From NCBI RefSeq assembly GCF_900107155.1, contig NZ_FNOX01000007.1, forward strand, positions 336,170-400,169: DNA of 64,000 nt, read 5' to 3'. Source of the stretch: Pseudomonas salomonii. GTDB lineage: Bacteria; Pseudomonadota; Gammaproteobacteria; Pseudomonadales; Pseudomonadaceae. Every line of letters begins with the position of its first letter. Within the stretch, counting starts at the first letter, position 1. Positions 9,897 to 17,706 of the stretch are shown here, one piece after another. The position numbers and the translations under genes are program-made. Below the pieces are notes generated by a model. The model saw nothing but the letters and a program-made list of their open reading frames with translations. It did no database searches and was not told the origin of the DNA.

Positions 9897-10232
9897 ATGA
9901 AAGGCGTTTTCGCCCTGGCAGCCCTGGCCTTGTTGGCCGGTTGCAGCAGCATGAACATGTTCAACAAGGCGGCTGAGCCGGCAGACAAATGGACCACCTG
10001 GACCTGCGACAGCAAGGCCGAGGTCAACTGGCGCTTTGCCAACCCGGCCCGTTCTGAAGTGGATGTACGCCTCGGCGGTGCGGACCAGGTTTATCGCCTT
10101 AAACAAGAGGTTGCCGCCTCGGGCGTGCTGTACAGCGACGGCCAACTGGCGTTTCACACAAAAGGTGAGGAAGGCCTGGTTTACTGGGTCGCCACCGATG
10201 ATTTGATTGGGCGCGGCTGTAAGGCTCAGTAA
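9897..10232 (+). CDS. MliC-like lysozyme-inhibitor lipoprotein
   Basis: 111 residues with a lipoprotein signal (GVFALAALALLAGCSS). The mature domain has the pattern of the membrane-bound lysozyme inhibitor of C-type lysozyme: WTCDSKAEVNWRF, then DQVYRLKQEVAASGVLYSDG, and a closing segment FHTKGEEGLVYW with a C-terminal Cys to pair with the first. Such proteins sit in the outer membrane facing the periplasm and block host lysozyme. AGGAG precedes the ATG at 9897. The family call is by pattern only. Confidence 0.65.
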   Translation: MKGVFALAALALLAGCSSMNMFNKAAEPADKWTTWTCDSKAEVNWRFANPARSEVDVRLGGADQVYRLKQEVAASGVLYSDGQLAFHTKGEEGLVYWVATDDLIGRGCKAQ

Positions 10233-10264
10233 GAACACGATCTCGAAATACATGAGATCAAAAT

Positions 10265-10352
10265 GTGGGAGCTGGCTTGCTCGCGAAAGCGGTGGTTCAG
10301 CTGACGAATTCGGTGACTGGTACACCGCATTCGCGAGCAAGCCCGCTCCCAC
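10265..10352. repeat. REPIN, family A (A3-like left core, A1 right core)
   Basis: Left copy reads GGGAGCTGGCTTGCTCGCGA, right copy is the complement of GGGAGCGGGCTTGCTCGCGA. It lies between the MliC-like gene and fba. The rest of this 278-base gap shows no other gene. Confidence 0.9.
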
Positions 10353-10510
10353 AGTAGAGCCGGTTCCAAATCGAAATGAATGCGAACCGGACACTGCAAT
10401 AACGATTCAGCAGCTCAAGCTTAACCCCTTGATCTGCAATAACTTGAATAGCAGCCGCCGCTACGGCAGGCTTGCACGATTAACGACCCTCGACCGGGAG
10501 AGACAACACA

Positions 10511-11575
10511 ATGGCACTTATCAGCATGCGTCAAATGCTGGACCACGCAGCCGAGTTCGGCTACGGCGTCCCAGCCTTTAACGTCAACAACCTTGAGCAG
10601 ATGCGCGCCATCATGGAAGCCGCTGACAAGACCGACTCCCCCGTGATCGTCCAGGCTTCGGCCGGTGCGCGCAAATACGCCGGCGCCCCGTTCCTGCGTC
10701 ACCTGATTCTCGCCGCGATCGAAGAATTCCCGCACATCCCGGTGTGCATGCACCAGGACCACGGCACCAGCCCTGACGTGTGCCAGCGCTCCATCCAACT
10801 GGGCTTCAGCTCGGTAATGATGGACGGCTCCCTGGGCGAAGACGGCAAGACCCCGACCGGCTACGAGTACAACGTACGCGTCACCCAACAAACCGTGGCC
10901 ATGGCTCACGCCTGTGGTGTGTCGGTTGAAGGCGAGCTGGGCTGCCTGGGTTCCCTGGAAACCGGTATGGCCGGTGAAGAAGACGGCATCGGCGCCGAAG
11001 GCGTGCTGGATCACAGCCAGATGCTGACTGACCCGGAAGAAGCCGCTGACTTCGTGAAAAAGACCCAAGTGGACGCCCTGGCCATCGCCATCGGCACCAG
11101 CCACGGCGCCTACAAGTTCACCAAGCCACCTACCGGCGACGTGCTGGCCATCGACCGCATCAAGGAAATCCACAAGCGCATCCCTAACACCCACCTGGTG
11201 ATGCACGGCTCTTCCTCGGTACCGCAAGAGTGGCTGGCGATCATCAACCAGTACGGCGGCGACATCAAAGAAACCTACGGCGTGCCGGTTGAAGAAATCG
11301 TCGAAGGCATCAAGTATGGCGTGCGCAAGGTCAACATCGACACCGACCTGCGTTTGGCGTCCACCGGCGCAATGCGTCGCCTGATGGCCACCAACCCGAG
11401 CGAATTTGACCCACGTAAGTTCTTCGGCGCCACCGTTACCGCCATGCGTGATGTGTGTATCGCTCGCTACGAAGCGTTCGGCACTGCCGGTAATGCTTCG
11501 AAGATCAAACCGATCTCGTTGGAAGCCATGTACCAGCGTTACCTGAAAGGTGAGTTGAACGCCAAGGTGAACTGA
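10511..11575 (+). CDS. fba: Fructose-bisphosphate aldolase, class II
   Basis: 354 residues, of the longer class IIA/IIB zinc type. It cleaves fructose-1,6-bisphosphate to dihydroxyacetone phosphate and glyceraldehyde-3-phosphate. Seen: metal-binding PVCMHQDHGTS, the DGSLGEDGKTPTGYEYN loop, the second metal site AIGTSHGAYKF, and HLVMHGSSSVP followed by KVNIDTDLRLA. Spacing from the MliC gene and a REPIN suggests its own promoter. It ends in a strong terminator. Confidence 0.97.
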   Translation: MALISMRQMLDHAAEFGYGVPAFNVNNLEQMRAIMEAADKTDSPVIVQASAGARKYAGAPFLRHLILAAIEEFPHIPVCMHQDHGTSPDVCQRSIQLGFSSVMMDGSLGEDGKTPTGYEYNVRVTQQTVAMAHACGVSVEGELGCLGSLETGMAGEEDGIGAEGVLDHSQMLTDPEEAADFVKKTQVDALAIAIGTSHGAYKFTKPPTGDVLAIDRIKEIHKRIPNTHLVMHGSSSVPQEWLAIINQYGGDIKETYGVPVEEIVEGIKYGVRKVNIDTDLRLASTGAMRRLMATNPSEFDPRKFFGATVTAMRDVCIARYEAFGTAGNASKIKPISLEAMYQRYLKGELNAKVN

Positions 11576-11590
11576 GCCTTAAGCGTTTAA

Positions 11591-11627
11591 AAAGAAGCCC
11601 GCAGCGATGCGGGCTTTTTTGTGGCCG
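11591..11627 (+). terminator. fba terminator (first copy of a 37-bp direct repeat)
   Basis: Hairpin AGCCCGCAGCGATGCGGGCT followed by a T run. The 37 bases from 11591 recur with a single mismatch at 13239-13275, after hipA. Confidence 0.9.
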
Positions 11628-11648
11628 CGCGTTGCAGACGGAAGGTGG

Positions 11649-11677
11649 TTGAAATGTCCGCTATAGTGGACATAATT
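11649..11677 (+). promoter_or_regulatory. hipBA promoter with operator between -35 and -10
   Basis: TTGAAA (11649-11654) and ATAATT (11672-11677) are 17 bases apart. The palindrome ATGTCCGCTATAGTGGACAT (11654-11673) fills the space between them. That is where a HipB-type antitoxin would bind to repress its own operon. Confidence 0.65.
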
Positions 11678-11702
11678 ATGATTAATACTTAAAAAGTCCT
11701 AT

Positions 11703-11966
11703 ATGGGTGACATTTTGCTTATCACCAATCCTCCCTCATTTGGCGAACGGCTGAGGCAGCTGCGGCGGGCGAAGCAATACAGTCAGCAACAGCTCGCGGA
11801 AAAAGCCAGGTGCAGTCGCAAGACGATCATCGATCTTGAGGCAGGGGAAAACGTGGCTATGTATACCGTATTCAGGGTCATTACCGCGTTGGGAATGGCG
11901 CTGGAGGTGGTTGATCGGCGCATCGACCTCAAATCCCTTGCCGAACTGGTGGAGTACGATGAGTAG
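11703..11966 (+). CDS. hipB: HipB-like XRE-family antitoxin
   Basis: 87 residues. A helix-turn-helix of the XRE/Cro type spans residues about 12-65 (FGERLRQLRRAKQYSQQQLA, then CSRKTIIDLEAGEN). It would bind the palindrome in its own promoter and neutralise the HipA kinase. Its stop overlaps the hipA start by eight bases, so the two are translationally coupled. No clear Shine-Dalgarno precedes the ATG at 11703. The pair is less GC-rich than its neighbours. Confidence 0.85.
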   Translation: MGDILLITNPPSFGERLRQLRRAKQYSQQQLAEKARCSRKTIIDLEAGENVAMYTVFRVITALGMALEVVDRRIDLKSLAELVEYDE

Positions 11967-13230
11967 GGTCAAGCTGCTCAACATAACCACGCCCCAGGGC
12001 TTGGCAGGCGTGCTGTCCAAAGGCTCACAGTTTTCGTTCGCCTATGCCTCGGCGCAGGCTTCGTCTGAAGTGTCATTGGTAATGCCCTATGACCCGACGC
12101 CTGCGGTCAGCAACGTCCTGCATCCGATTTTTGATATGAATGTGCCGGAGGGTTTCCTGGCTGATCAGATTAAACGTCGCATGGCCAAGCATATGCAGGT
12201 GGACGACATGCGTTTGCTGTCGATCATTGGTGGCAATCAGATCGGTCGGTTGAGTTACGAGAACCCCGTTGAAGCGTCTGCACCGGTGAAAGCGCAAGTG
12301 GGGTTGCAGGAAATCCTTTCTGCGGATGCCTCACAAGGCGTATTCGATTTCCTGGTCGAGACCTACTTTGAGTCAGGTATTTCCGGGGTGCAGCCGAAGG
12401 TGCTGGTACCCGATCTGGATAAGCTGACAGGCAGTCGCAAAACCATGCTCAGTTCTGACTTAATCGTGAAGTCCGGCGCTGATGAATATGCACACTTGGC
12501 TCAGAACGAATTCCTCTGTTTGGAAGCTGCTCGCCTTGCCGGCATGCAAACTCCGCGTTTCTGGCTGTCGGAACGGGGTGATCTGTTTGTCATGGAGCGC
12601 TTTGATCTGACGGAGTCTGGCAGGTTGGGGTTCGAGGATATGGCAGTGCTGTTGGGACTGAACAAAGATCCTCACGACAACTACAAATATTCCCAAAGTT
12701 ACGAAACGCTTGCTGCAGTGATAAATGAGGTGTGCCGGCAGGGTGATGTGCTGCGTGAACTCGAACGTTTTTATTCATCTGTGTGCTTGTCGGTCATGGT
12801 GCGCAATGGCGATGCTCATCTGAAAAATTTCGGTGTGCTCTACACCCATCCCGGTGCGCTGGAAACCGTGCAGTTAGCCCCTGTGTTCGATGTGACAACG
12901 ACTACTGTGTATGAAAATTACAACCCCAAGTCTGGTCAGTCACTGGTCGACCGTACCTTGGCGATCAAGATGAACAAGGCAAAGGCCTACCCGGATCGCC
13001 AGCAACTGGTCGAGTTCGGTCGCAAGCACTGTGGTGTTGCAAACCCAGGCGCGATTATTGAGCAAATTAGCGATGCCATGTCTGAGGCGCTAAGCGCACA
13101 TAAAGTACACATAGACGTTGAGCTGTTTTCAACGATGCAGAAGGAGTGGGACGCCGGCCGCGCAATGGCGCTGCATGATTCGGTGGTATCGGGGATGAGA
13201 CGAAAGCCAGTGGAAAAACGGGCGCCATAA
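11959..13230 (+). CDS. hipA: HipA-like serine/threonine kinase toxin
   Basis: 423 residues. The N-terminal part has the HipA N1-like pattern (TPQGLAGVLSKGSQFSFAY, HPIFDMNVPEG). The C-terminal kinase domain has a substrate/ATP loop (SGISGVQPKVLV), the catalytic VRNGDAHLKNF (N283-G-D285) and the metal-binding APVFDVTTT. HipA kinases arrest growth by phosphorylating glutamyl-tRNA synthetase or other targets. I started it at the ATG inside the hipB stop; the longer open frame upstream is hipB read in another frame. All key kinase motifs appear intact. Confidence 0.88.
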   Translation: MSRVKLLNITTPQGLAGVLSKGSQFSFAYASAQASSEVSLVMPYDPTPAVSNVLHPIFDMNVPEGFLADQIKRRMAKHMQVDDMRLLSIIGGNQIGRLSYENPVEASAPVKAQVGLQEILSADASQGVFDFLVETYFESGISGVQPKVLVPDLDKLTGSRKTMLSSDLIVKSGADEYAHLAQNEFLCLEAARLAGMQTPRFWLSERGDLFVMERFDLTESGRLGFEDMAVLLGLNKDPHDNYKYSQSYETLAAVINEVCRQGDVLRELERFYSSVCLSVMVRNGDAHLKNFGVLYTHPGALETVQLAPVFDVTTTTVYENYNPKSGQSLVDRTLAIKMNKAKAYPDRQQLVEFGRKHCGVANPGAIIEQISDAMSEALSAHKVHIDVELFSTMQKEWDAGRAMALHDSVVSGMRRKPVEKRAP

Positions 13231-13238
13231 GTGCCTGC

Positions 13239-13275
13239 AAAGAAGCCCGCAACGATGCGGGCTTTTTTGTGGCCG
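13239..13275 (+). terminator. hipA terminator (second copy of the 37-bp direct repeat)
   Basis: Hairpin AGCCCGCAACGATGCGGGCT plus T run, the same as the fba terminator except for one base. It also lies just beyond the stop of the convergent minus-strand gene. Confidence 0.9.
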
Positions 13276-13283
13276 GGATTTGA

Positions 13284-13571
13284 TCAGGCAGCGGTATCGA
13301 AACCTCGGTGCTCAATGACGCGGAACACGTCGCTCACGTCCTGCACCAGAATACGTGCGGTATTGGCCACGTTATTCAGGTCGCGCTCGGCGAAGTCCGG
13401 GAGGCTGGAGCAGGCCATCAGGTTGAGGTGTTCGAGGGCGGCGTTGAGGCGTTCGCGCAGGCAGGCGTGGAGGTCGGGCAGTGGGGCGGCGCTGTCGATC
13501 AAGAGCACGGGTGAGTCGGTGGCGGACTCGGTGCAGGGGTAGAAGCGGCGGGGTGGTAATGGGTCGGTCAT
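13284..13571 (-). CDS. Small protein of unknown function under C4-like leader RNA
   Basis: 95 residues, no signal peptide or membrane segment. The N-terminus is proline-rich (TDPLPPRRFYP); residues about 30-95 are predicted mostly helical (LPDLHACLRERLNAALEHLN, ERDLNNVANTARILVQDVSD). Small helical proteins of about this size and style are common in Pseudomonas, often in many paralogues and without known function. The ATG at 13571 has an AAGGA seven bases upstream, and that site lies within a structured 230-base leader. The 3' end abuts the hipA terminator. Confidence 0.65.
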   Translation of the reverse strand: MTDPLPPRRFYPCTESATDSPVLLIDSAAPLPDLHACLRERLNAALEHLNLMACSSLPDFAERDLNNVANTARILVQDVSDVFRVIEHRGFDTAA

Positions 13572-13803
13572 GGTAAATCCTTAACTCAAGAAAAGAATGA
13601 CCACCGTTTGCTGCGAAACAAATTGGGTGGCAGCTGTACGCGGGTTCGCAGACCGAGGAGTTAAGACCCGGCAGACCCGAAGGTCTCCCACGCACAGCCG
13701 CCATAACAAGGACGGCCGTCGGCGGAGCGCCGGGGCCGTTTGTGACGGGTGCGGTATTAACTCGGTAGGGCTGCGAAACCCTATCGCTGTTCTCAGCGAC
13801 CGG
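13572..13803 (-). ncRNA. Structured leader / C4-antisense-like RNA
   Basis: On the minus strand the leader holds a 14-bp stem (GGCGGCTGTGCGTG with CGCGTACAGCTGCC, G-U pairs allowed) enclosing a UUCG-capped hairpin (AGACC-TTCG-GGTCT). Between these lies an antisense segment (13642-13669, including CTTAACTC and CTGCGAAC). It can pair with an upstream copy of its target (13753-13781) or with the region before the start codon (13579-13619: GTTTCGCAGC and GAGTTAAGG, which contains the Shine-Dalgarno). That logic is the one known for phage P1/P7 C4 RNA. Family assignment is from memory of the type and needs a covariance-model search. Confidence 0.5.
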
Positions 13804-13806
13804 CGA

Positions 13807-13835
13807 ACTATAAGCGGCGATCTGTTTGCCCGCAA
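13807..13835 (-). promoter_or_regulatory. Sigma-70 promoter of the C4-like leader
   Basis: Minus strand TTGCGG (13830-13835), 17 bases, then TATAGT (13807-13812). Transcription would start near 13800 and give a leader of about 230 bases. Confidence 0.65.
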
Positions 13836-13882
13836 CGGTCGTGTAGGACCAACCTGGACCTTTGAATCGATGCAGATCCAAT

Positions 13883-13972
13883 GTGGGAGCCGGGCTTGCC
13901 CGCGATGGCGGTGTGTCAGGCACTGCTGATGGTGGCTGATGCGCCGCCATCGCGGGCAAGCCCGGCTCCCAC
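13883..13972. repeat. REPIN, family A (A2/A2)
   Basis: Two inverted copies of GGGAGCCGGGCTTGCCCGCG with GATGGCGG extensions. The bases from here to 14219 are AT-richer and hold no gene that I can see. Confidence 0.9.
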
Positions 13973-14219
13973 AGGGTTCGGTGGTGTGTTTAAGAGGTTG
14001 GATTAATCTGAGAATAGTCTTTGTATCTGTCGGAGTTTGCCTACGAATATCATCGGCTCAAAAGTGCTTTGCAATCGGAAGTCTCCTGAACCAGTCAGTA
14101 GAATTCCCTGTGTCTTTATAGTTTTCTGTTTTATTGGTGCGCCATTAAAAGTGCGCTTTTATCAGTCTCTGATCATTTAAGGTTGATCGTTAAATGTATT
14201 CAATGATGGAGAATTGATA

Positions 14220-14538
14220 ATGAAGTTGATTAAAGTCGCTGGCGCTATCATCGCGTTACTCGCAGCAGGATCTTTTGCCCACGCCGAGGGCCGAATATTC
14301 ACCGCATCTGTTAACGAAAAGGGGCAAGCCACTGCACAGTCGCCCAAGTGGGTGAAAGAGGTAGCCTTGATCGCGCAGCCTGAGGGATGTCAGTTCCAAC
14401 GAACATATCTTCTATGGTCATGCCAAGTTGGGCAGTATTCCGGCCATCAACTACATTAATGTATTGACGCTTAAAGTCGGCGATAACAAACCCGCCGGTG
14501 ACTCCTCGATGGGCTTTATGCTGATGTTCGTTGAATAA
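14220..14538 (+). pseudogene. Exported small protein, frameshifted
   Basis: The ATG at 14220 follows a GGAGAATT site and opens a signal peptide (LIKVAGAIIALLAAGSFAHA). The frame then stops early at 14459. The neighbouring frame from about 14385 continues in good coding style (NEHIFYGHAKLGSIPAINYI...GFMLMFVE) to a TAA at 14538 just before a terminator. Removing one G from the GGG at 14384-14386 joins them into a 105-residue exported protein. So it is either a real +1 frameshift mutation or a sequencing error in a short G run. Family not recognised. Codon use is less GC-rich than in its neighbours. Confidence 0.6.
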
Positions 14539-14546
14539 ACCTTCCA

Positions 14547-14575
14547 AGAAGCCCCGCCATTAACGGGGCTTCTTT
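14547..14575. terminator. Bidirectional terminator
   Basis: Inverted repeat AGAAGCCCCGCC / GGGGCTTCTTT between the convergent frameshifted gene and the alginate lyase gene; A and T runs on either side let it serve both. Confidence 0.85.
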
Positions 14576-14581
14576 CACGCA

Positions 14582-15247
14582 CTATTGGTGATCAATATCC
14601 AATTTGGCAAACGTCACTCGCGCGCCTTCTTTGCTGTCGCCGCTGTTGTCCTGCACATAAACCCCTGCCTTGAAGTACAGCGGCTTCGCACCCCACGCGG
14701 CGCCTATGCGCTCGTTCCATTGGCCGTCTGCGGCAGATACGCTGAGCAAGCCGGCCTTATTGAGGTTGATCACATAGGTGAAGCTCTTCTCCAATGGCAC
14801 GTTACTGGCGACGGTAATCACACGGCCCTCGCCATCATCCGGGCGCATGCGCACCTTGGCGACGATGTTGCCGGTCTGGGTTTTTTCCTTGAACTGGTAC
14901 TCCAGCTTGATCAGCGGTTTCTGGCTGTCATACGCGTGGATCTGGCCGATGACCACTTTGCCGCTGGAGGGCACCTGGTTGACGGTCACGGTGGCGCGCA
15001 GGAAGTTGTTGGCCTCGTTGTAAGTCCAGTTGCGCAGGCGCCCATCGGCGTAGGTTTCGCGTAACTCGCTGCGTGGGTAGATGGCGTTTTCGGTACGGGT
15101 GCCGGTCACGGGTGTCCAGAATTGCACGTTGCTGCCTTCGGCCTGGAAGTACTGGTCTTTGAAGCCGCTCAGCAGTTTGGGGGTGTCGATGGTCGTGGGC
15201 GGGGAGCCGACCGGAATGCTCAGGTTCCAGGTGGAAAGGTCGATCAT
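14582..15247 (-). CDS. Polysaccharide lyase family 7 alginate lyase
   Basis: 221 residues forming one PL7 jelly-roll domain. The three family motifs are present: RSELRE near residue 60, GQIHAY near 102 and YFKAGVYVQ near 200, which carry the catalytic Arg, Gln/His and Tyr. PL7 enzymes cleave alginate by beta-elimination. No signal peptide is seen, as in some Pseudomonas PL7 enzymes, so export by an unusual route or a cytoplasmic role is open. It is isolated from the alginate biosynthesis cluster. Confidence 0.88.
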   Translation of the reverse strand: MIDLSTWNLSIPVGSPPTTIDTPKLLSGFKDQYFQAEGSNVQFWTPVTGTRTENAIYPRSELRETYADGRLRNWTYNEANNFLRATVTVNQVPSSGKVVIGQIHAYDSQKPLIKLEYQFKEKTQTGNIVAKVRMRPDDGEGRVITVASNVPLEKSFTYVINLNKAGLLSVSAADGQWNERIGAAWGAKPLYFKAGVYVQDNSGDSKEGARVTFAKLDIDHQ

Positions 15248-15453
15248 GGTGTTGGCCTTTTACAGAGAATGAAGGCTTTAGCCCGAGGGCTGCGCAGGTT
15301 CTTTATAAGCGGTAGTAACCAAATTGTTAATTAAGCGCTGGCAAATTATTGGCGTCAGCTAAATGCCAAAAAGCCATGTTTCCCACAGCCCGTAGGCTGT
15401 AGGGCTTGACCGTTAGTCGGCTTCCTGAGCTTTGGCGCAATGATGGCACCCAC

Positions 15454-15527
15454 GTCACTTCTGCTTTTTTTAAAGCGGGGCTAGAGTGAGCCCTCTGTGT
15501 TTGTCCGGTTTTTGTAGCAGAAGTGAC
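15454..15527. promoter_or_regulatory. Inverted repeat upstream of the GGDEF-EAL gene
   Basis: GTCACTTCTGC (15454-15464) and GCAGAAGTGAC (15517-15527) form a perfect 11-bp inverted repeat, 31 bases before the start codon. It may be a regulator site or a leader hairpin. Apart from this the 309-base gap 15248-15557 shows no gene. Confidence 0.4.
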
Positions 15528-15557
15528 CGGTGCAGCCCCTCAAGGAAGAGACGTAGC

Positions 15558-17663
15558 ATGGATTGCGCTCCACACCCCGGCGATGGCAGTTCGGTTCTTC
15601 TGGTAGTTGATGACTACCCCGAGAACCTCATCAGCATGCGTGCGCTTTTGCAGCGTGAAGACTGGCACGTGATCACGGCCGCCTCCGGGCTGGAAGCCCT
15701 GGAATTGCTGCTCGCCCACGAGGTCGACCTGGTGTTGCTGGATGTGCGCATGCCCGGCATGGACGGCTTTGAAGTCGCACGCCTGATGCGCGGCAGCCAG
15801 CGTACGCGCATGACGCCGATTATCTTTCTGACGGCCCACGCCCAATCGTCCGACGCCGTGCAGGAAGGCTACGCCAGCGGTGCGATCGACTATCTGTTCA
15901 AACCTTTCGACCCCCATATCCTCAAGCCCAAGGTTCAGGCCCTGCTGGAACACCAACGCAACCGCCGGGCCTTGCAGCGGCTGAGCCATGACCTGGAGCT
16001 GGCGCGTGCCTTTAACGCCTCGGTGCTCGACAACGCCGCCGAAGGCCTGCTGGTGGTGGGCGAGGGCAGTGTGATCGAGTACGCCAACCCGGCCATTTCA
16101 CGCTTGCTGAACGCCACCATGGCCGAGTTGCAGGGCGAGAGCTTCTTGAGCTTCCTGCAAAAGCCCCATGTGCCCGCGTGGTTGAGTTTCCCGATGTACG
16201 AGGCGTACCGGCGGGGCGAAACGTGGCGCCAGCATGACGCAATCTTGCGCACCGGGCGTGGTCAGCAGGTGCCCGTGGCGTTGTCCTGTGCACCGCTGCC
16301 CGCCGAGCAGAAGGCCATGGTGGTGACCGTGCTGGACATGTCCGAGGTACGCCATCTGCATCAGCAGTTGGAGTTCCAGGCCGTGACCGACCCGTTGACG
16401 GGGCTGTTGAACCGGCGTGGCTTTCACCAGGCGGTGGAGAACCTCTTGTCGCGCAGCGAGCGTAACGAACAGTCGCTGGTGTTGCTGTACCTGGACCTGG
16501 ACGGTTTCAAGCGGGTCAATGACTCGTTGGGCCACGACGCGGGCGACCGTGTGCTGCGCTGGGTCTCGGAGCAGATGCAGGCGTGTCTGCGCTCCTGCGA
16601 CATTCTTGGGCGCATGGGCGGGGATGAGTTCACCGCGTTGCTGGAGTTGGAGTTTCCGGAGCAGGCCGCCAAGATTGCGGAAAAACTGATCGAAAGGGTG
16701 TCTGTGTGCCAGCAAGTGGACGGTTTGGAGGTGATGCTCGGCGTCAGCATCGGCATCGCCACGTTCCCGGACTGCGGCTCCGACCTGAGTGGTCTGTTGC
16801 GTGCGGCGGATATCGCCATGTACGAAGCCAAGCGCGCGGGGCGTCAGCAATATCGCTATTACGATCAGGAAATGAACGGCCGTGCCCGTTCGCGGCTGAT
16901 GCTGGAAGACAGCGTGCGCACCGCGATCCAAAACAAGGATTTCACCCTGGTGTACCAACCCCAGGTCTCGCTGGAAGACGGGCGCTTGCGTGGTGTCGAG
17001 GCGCTGTTGCGCTGGCAGCACCCCAGCGTCGGCGATGTGCCGCCGGGCTTGTTTTTGCCGCTGCTTGAAGAGGCGCGGCTGATCAGCCAGTTGAGCGCCT
17101 GGATCTACCAGCAAGTCGCTGCCCAGCGCCAGGCCTGGCAAGCCACGTTCGATCAAGCGCTGGTGCTGAGCGTGAGCTTGAGTGCCAGCCAGTTCAATAT
17201 GCCCAACCTCGCCAGCCAACTGCAGCAGGTCCTTGAGCGACATGGGTTGCAGGGGCGCCAGCTGGAGGTGGAAATCAGCGAAGACAGCCTGATGAGTAAC
17301 CTCGACGAGACCCATAAGCAGCTCAAGTTACTGCGCCAGATCGGCGTGCGCATTGCCCTGGATGATTTCGGCCTGGGCCAATGCTCCCTGGCCCACCTGC
17401 GGGACCTGGCGTTCGACACGCTCAAGCTCGACCCGCAACTGGTGGCGCGCCTGCCGGGCTCGGTGCGGGATGCGGCGATGGCGCGCAGTATCATCCAGTT
17501 ATGCGCTCATTTTGATGTGTTGGTGATCGCCGAGGGTGTGGAAACCCTCGAACAATCACAGTGGCTCAAGGCCAATGGCTGCGCGTTTATCCAGGGGCCG
17601 TGGGCGGCGCAGCCGTTGGTGGCCGAGGAAATGGCCACGTGGTCCCACCCTCGTCTGCTGTGA
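15558..17663 (+). CDS. REC-PAS-GGDEF-EAL cyclic-di-GMP signalling protein
   Basis: 701 residues. Receiver domain at about 12-135 with the phospho-acceptor in LVLLDVRMPG and the FKPF lysine; PAS at about 165-270; GGDEF domain with intact GGDEF at about 354-358; EAL domain with intact EAL at 481-483, DDFG, and IAEGVE. Both catalytic signatures are preserved, so it could make and degrade c-di-GMP, with phosphorylation choosing the output. There is no membrane segment. Start chosen at ATG 15558 after AAGGAAGAG. No partner histidine kinase lies beside it. Confidence 0.9.
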   Translation: MDCAPHPGDGSSVLLVVDDYPENLISMRALLQREDWHVITAASGLEALELLLAHEVDLVLLDVRMPGMDGFEVARLMRGSQRTRMTPIIFLTAHAQSSDAVQEGYASGAIDYLFKPFDPHILKPKVQALLEHQRNRRALQRLSHDLELARAFNASVLDNAAEGLLVVGEGSVIEYANPAISRLLNATMAELQGESFLSFLQKPHVPAWLSFPMYEAYRRGETWRQHDAILRTGRGQQVPVALSCAPLPAEQKAMVVTVLDMSEVRHLHQQLEFQAVTDPLTGLLNRRGFHQAVENLLSRSERNEQSLVLLYLDLDGFKRVNDSLGHDAGDRVLRWVSEQMQACLRSCDILGRMGGDEFTALLELEFPEQAAKIAEKLIERVSVCQQVDGLEVMLGVSIGIATFPDCGSDLSGLLRAADIAMYEAKRAGRQQYRYYDQEMNGRARSRLMLEDSVRTAIQNKDFTLVYQPQVSLEDGRLRGVEALLRWQHPSVGDVPPGLFLPLLEEARLISQLSAWIYQQVAAQRQAWQATFDQALVLSVSLSASQFNMPNLASQLQQVLERHGLQGRQLEVEISEDSLMSNLDETHKQLKLLRQIGVRIALDDFGLGQCSLAHLRDLAFDTLKLDPQLVARLPGSVRDAAMARSIIQLCAHFDVLVIAEGVETLEQSQWLKANGCAFIQGPWAAQPLVAEEMATWSHPRLL

Positions 17664-17706
17664 ATTCGCTACACTGGCGGCCATTCGAACCCTGTTGCAG
17701 AGCCCC

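Noticed and set aside
13581..13959. Minus-strand frames over the leader and REPIN (84 and 195 codons)
   Set aside because: They are arginine/proline-rich, cover the structured leader and repeat, and lack start signals; the RNA structure explains the sequence better.
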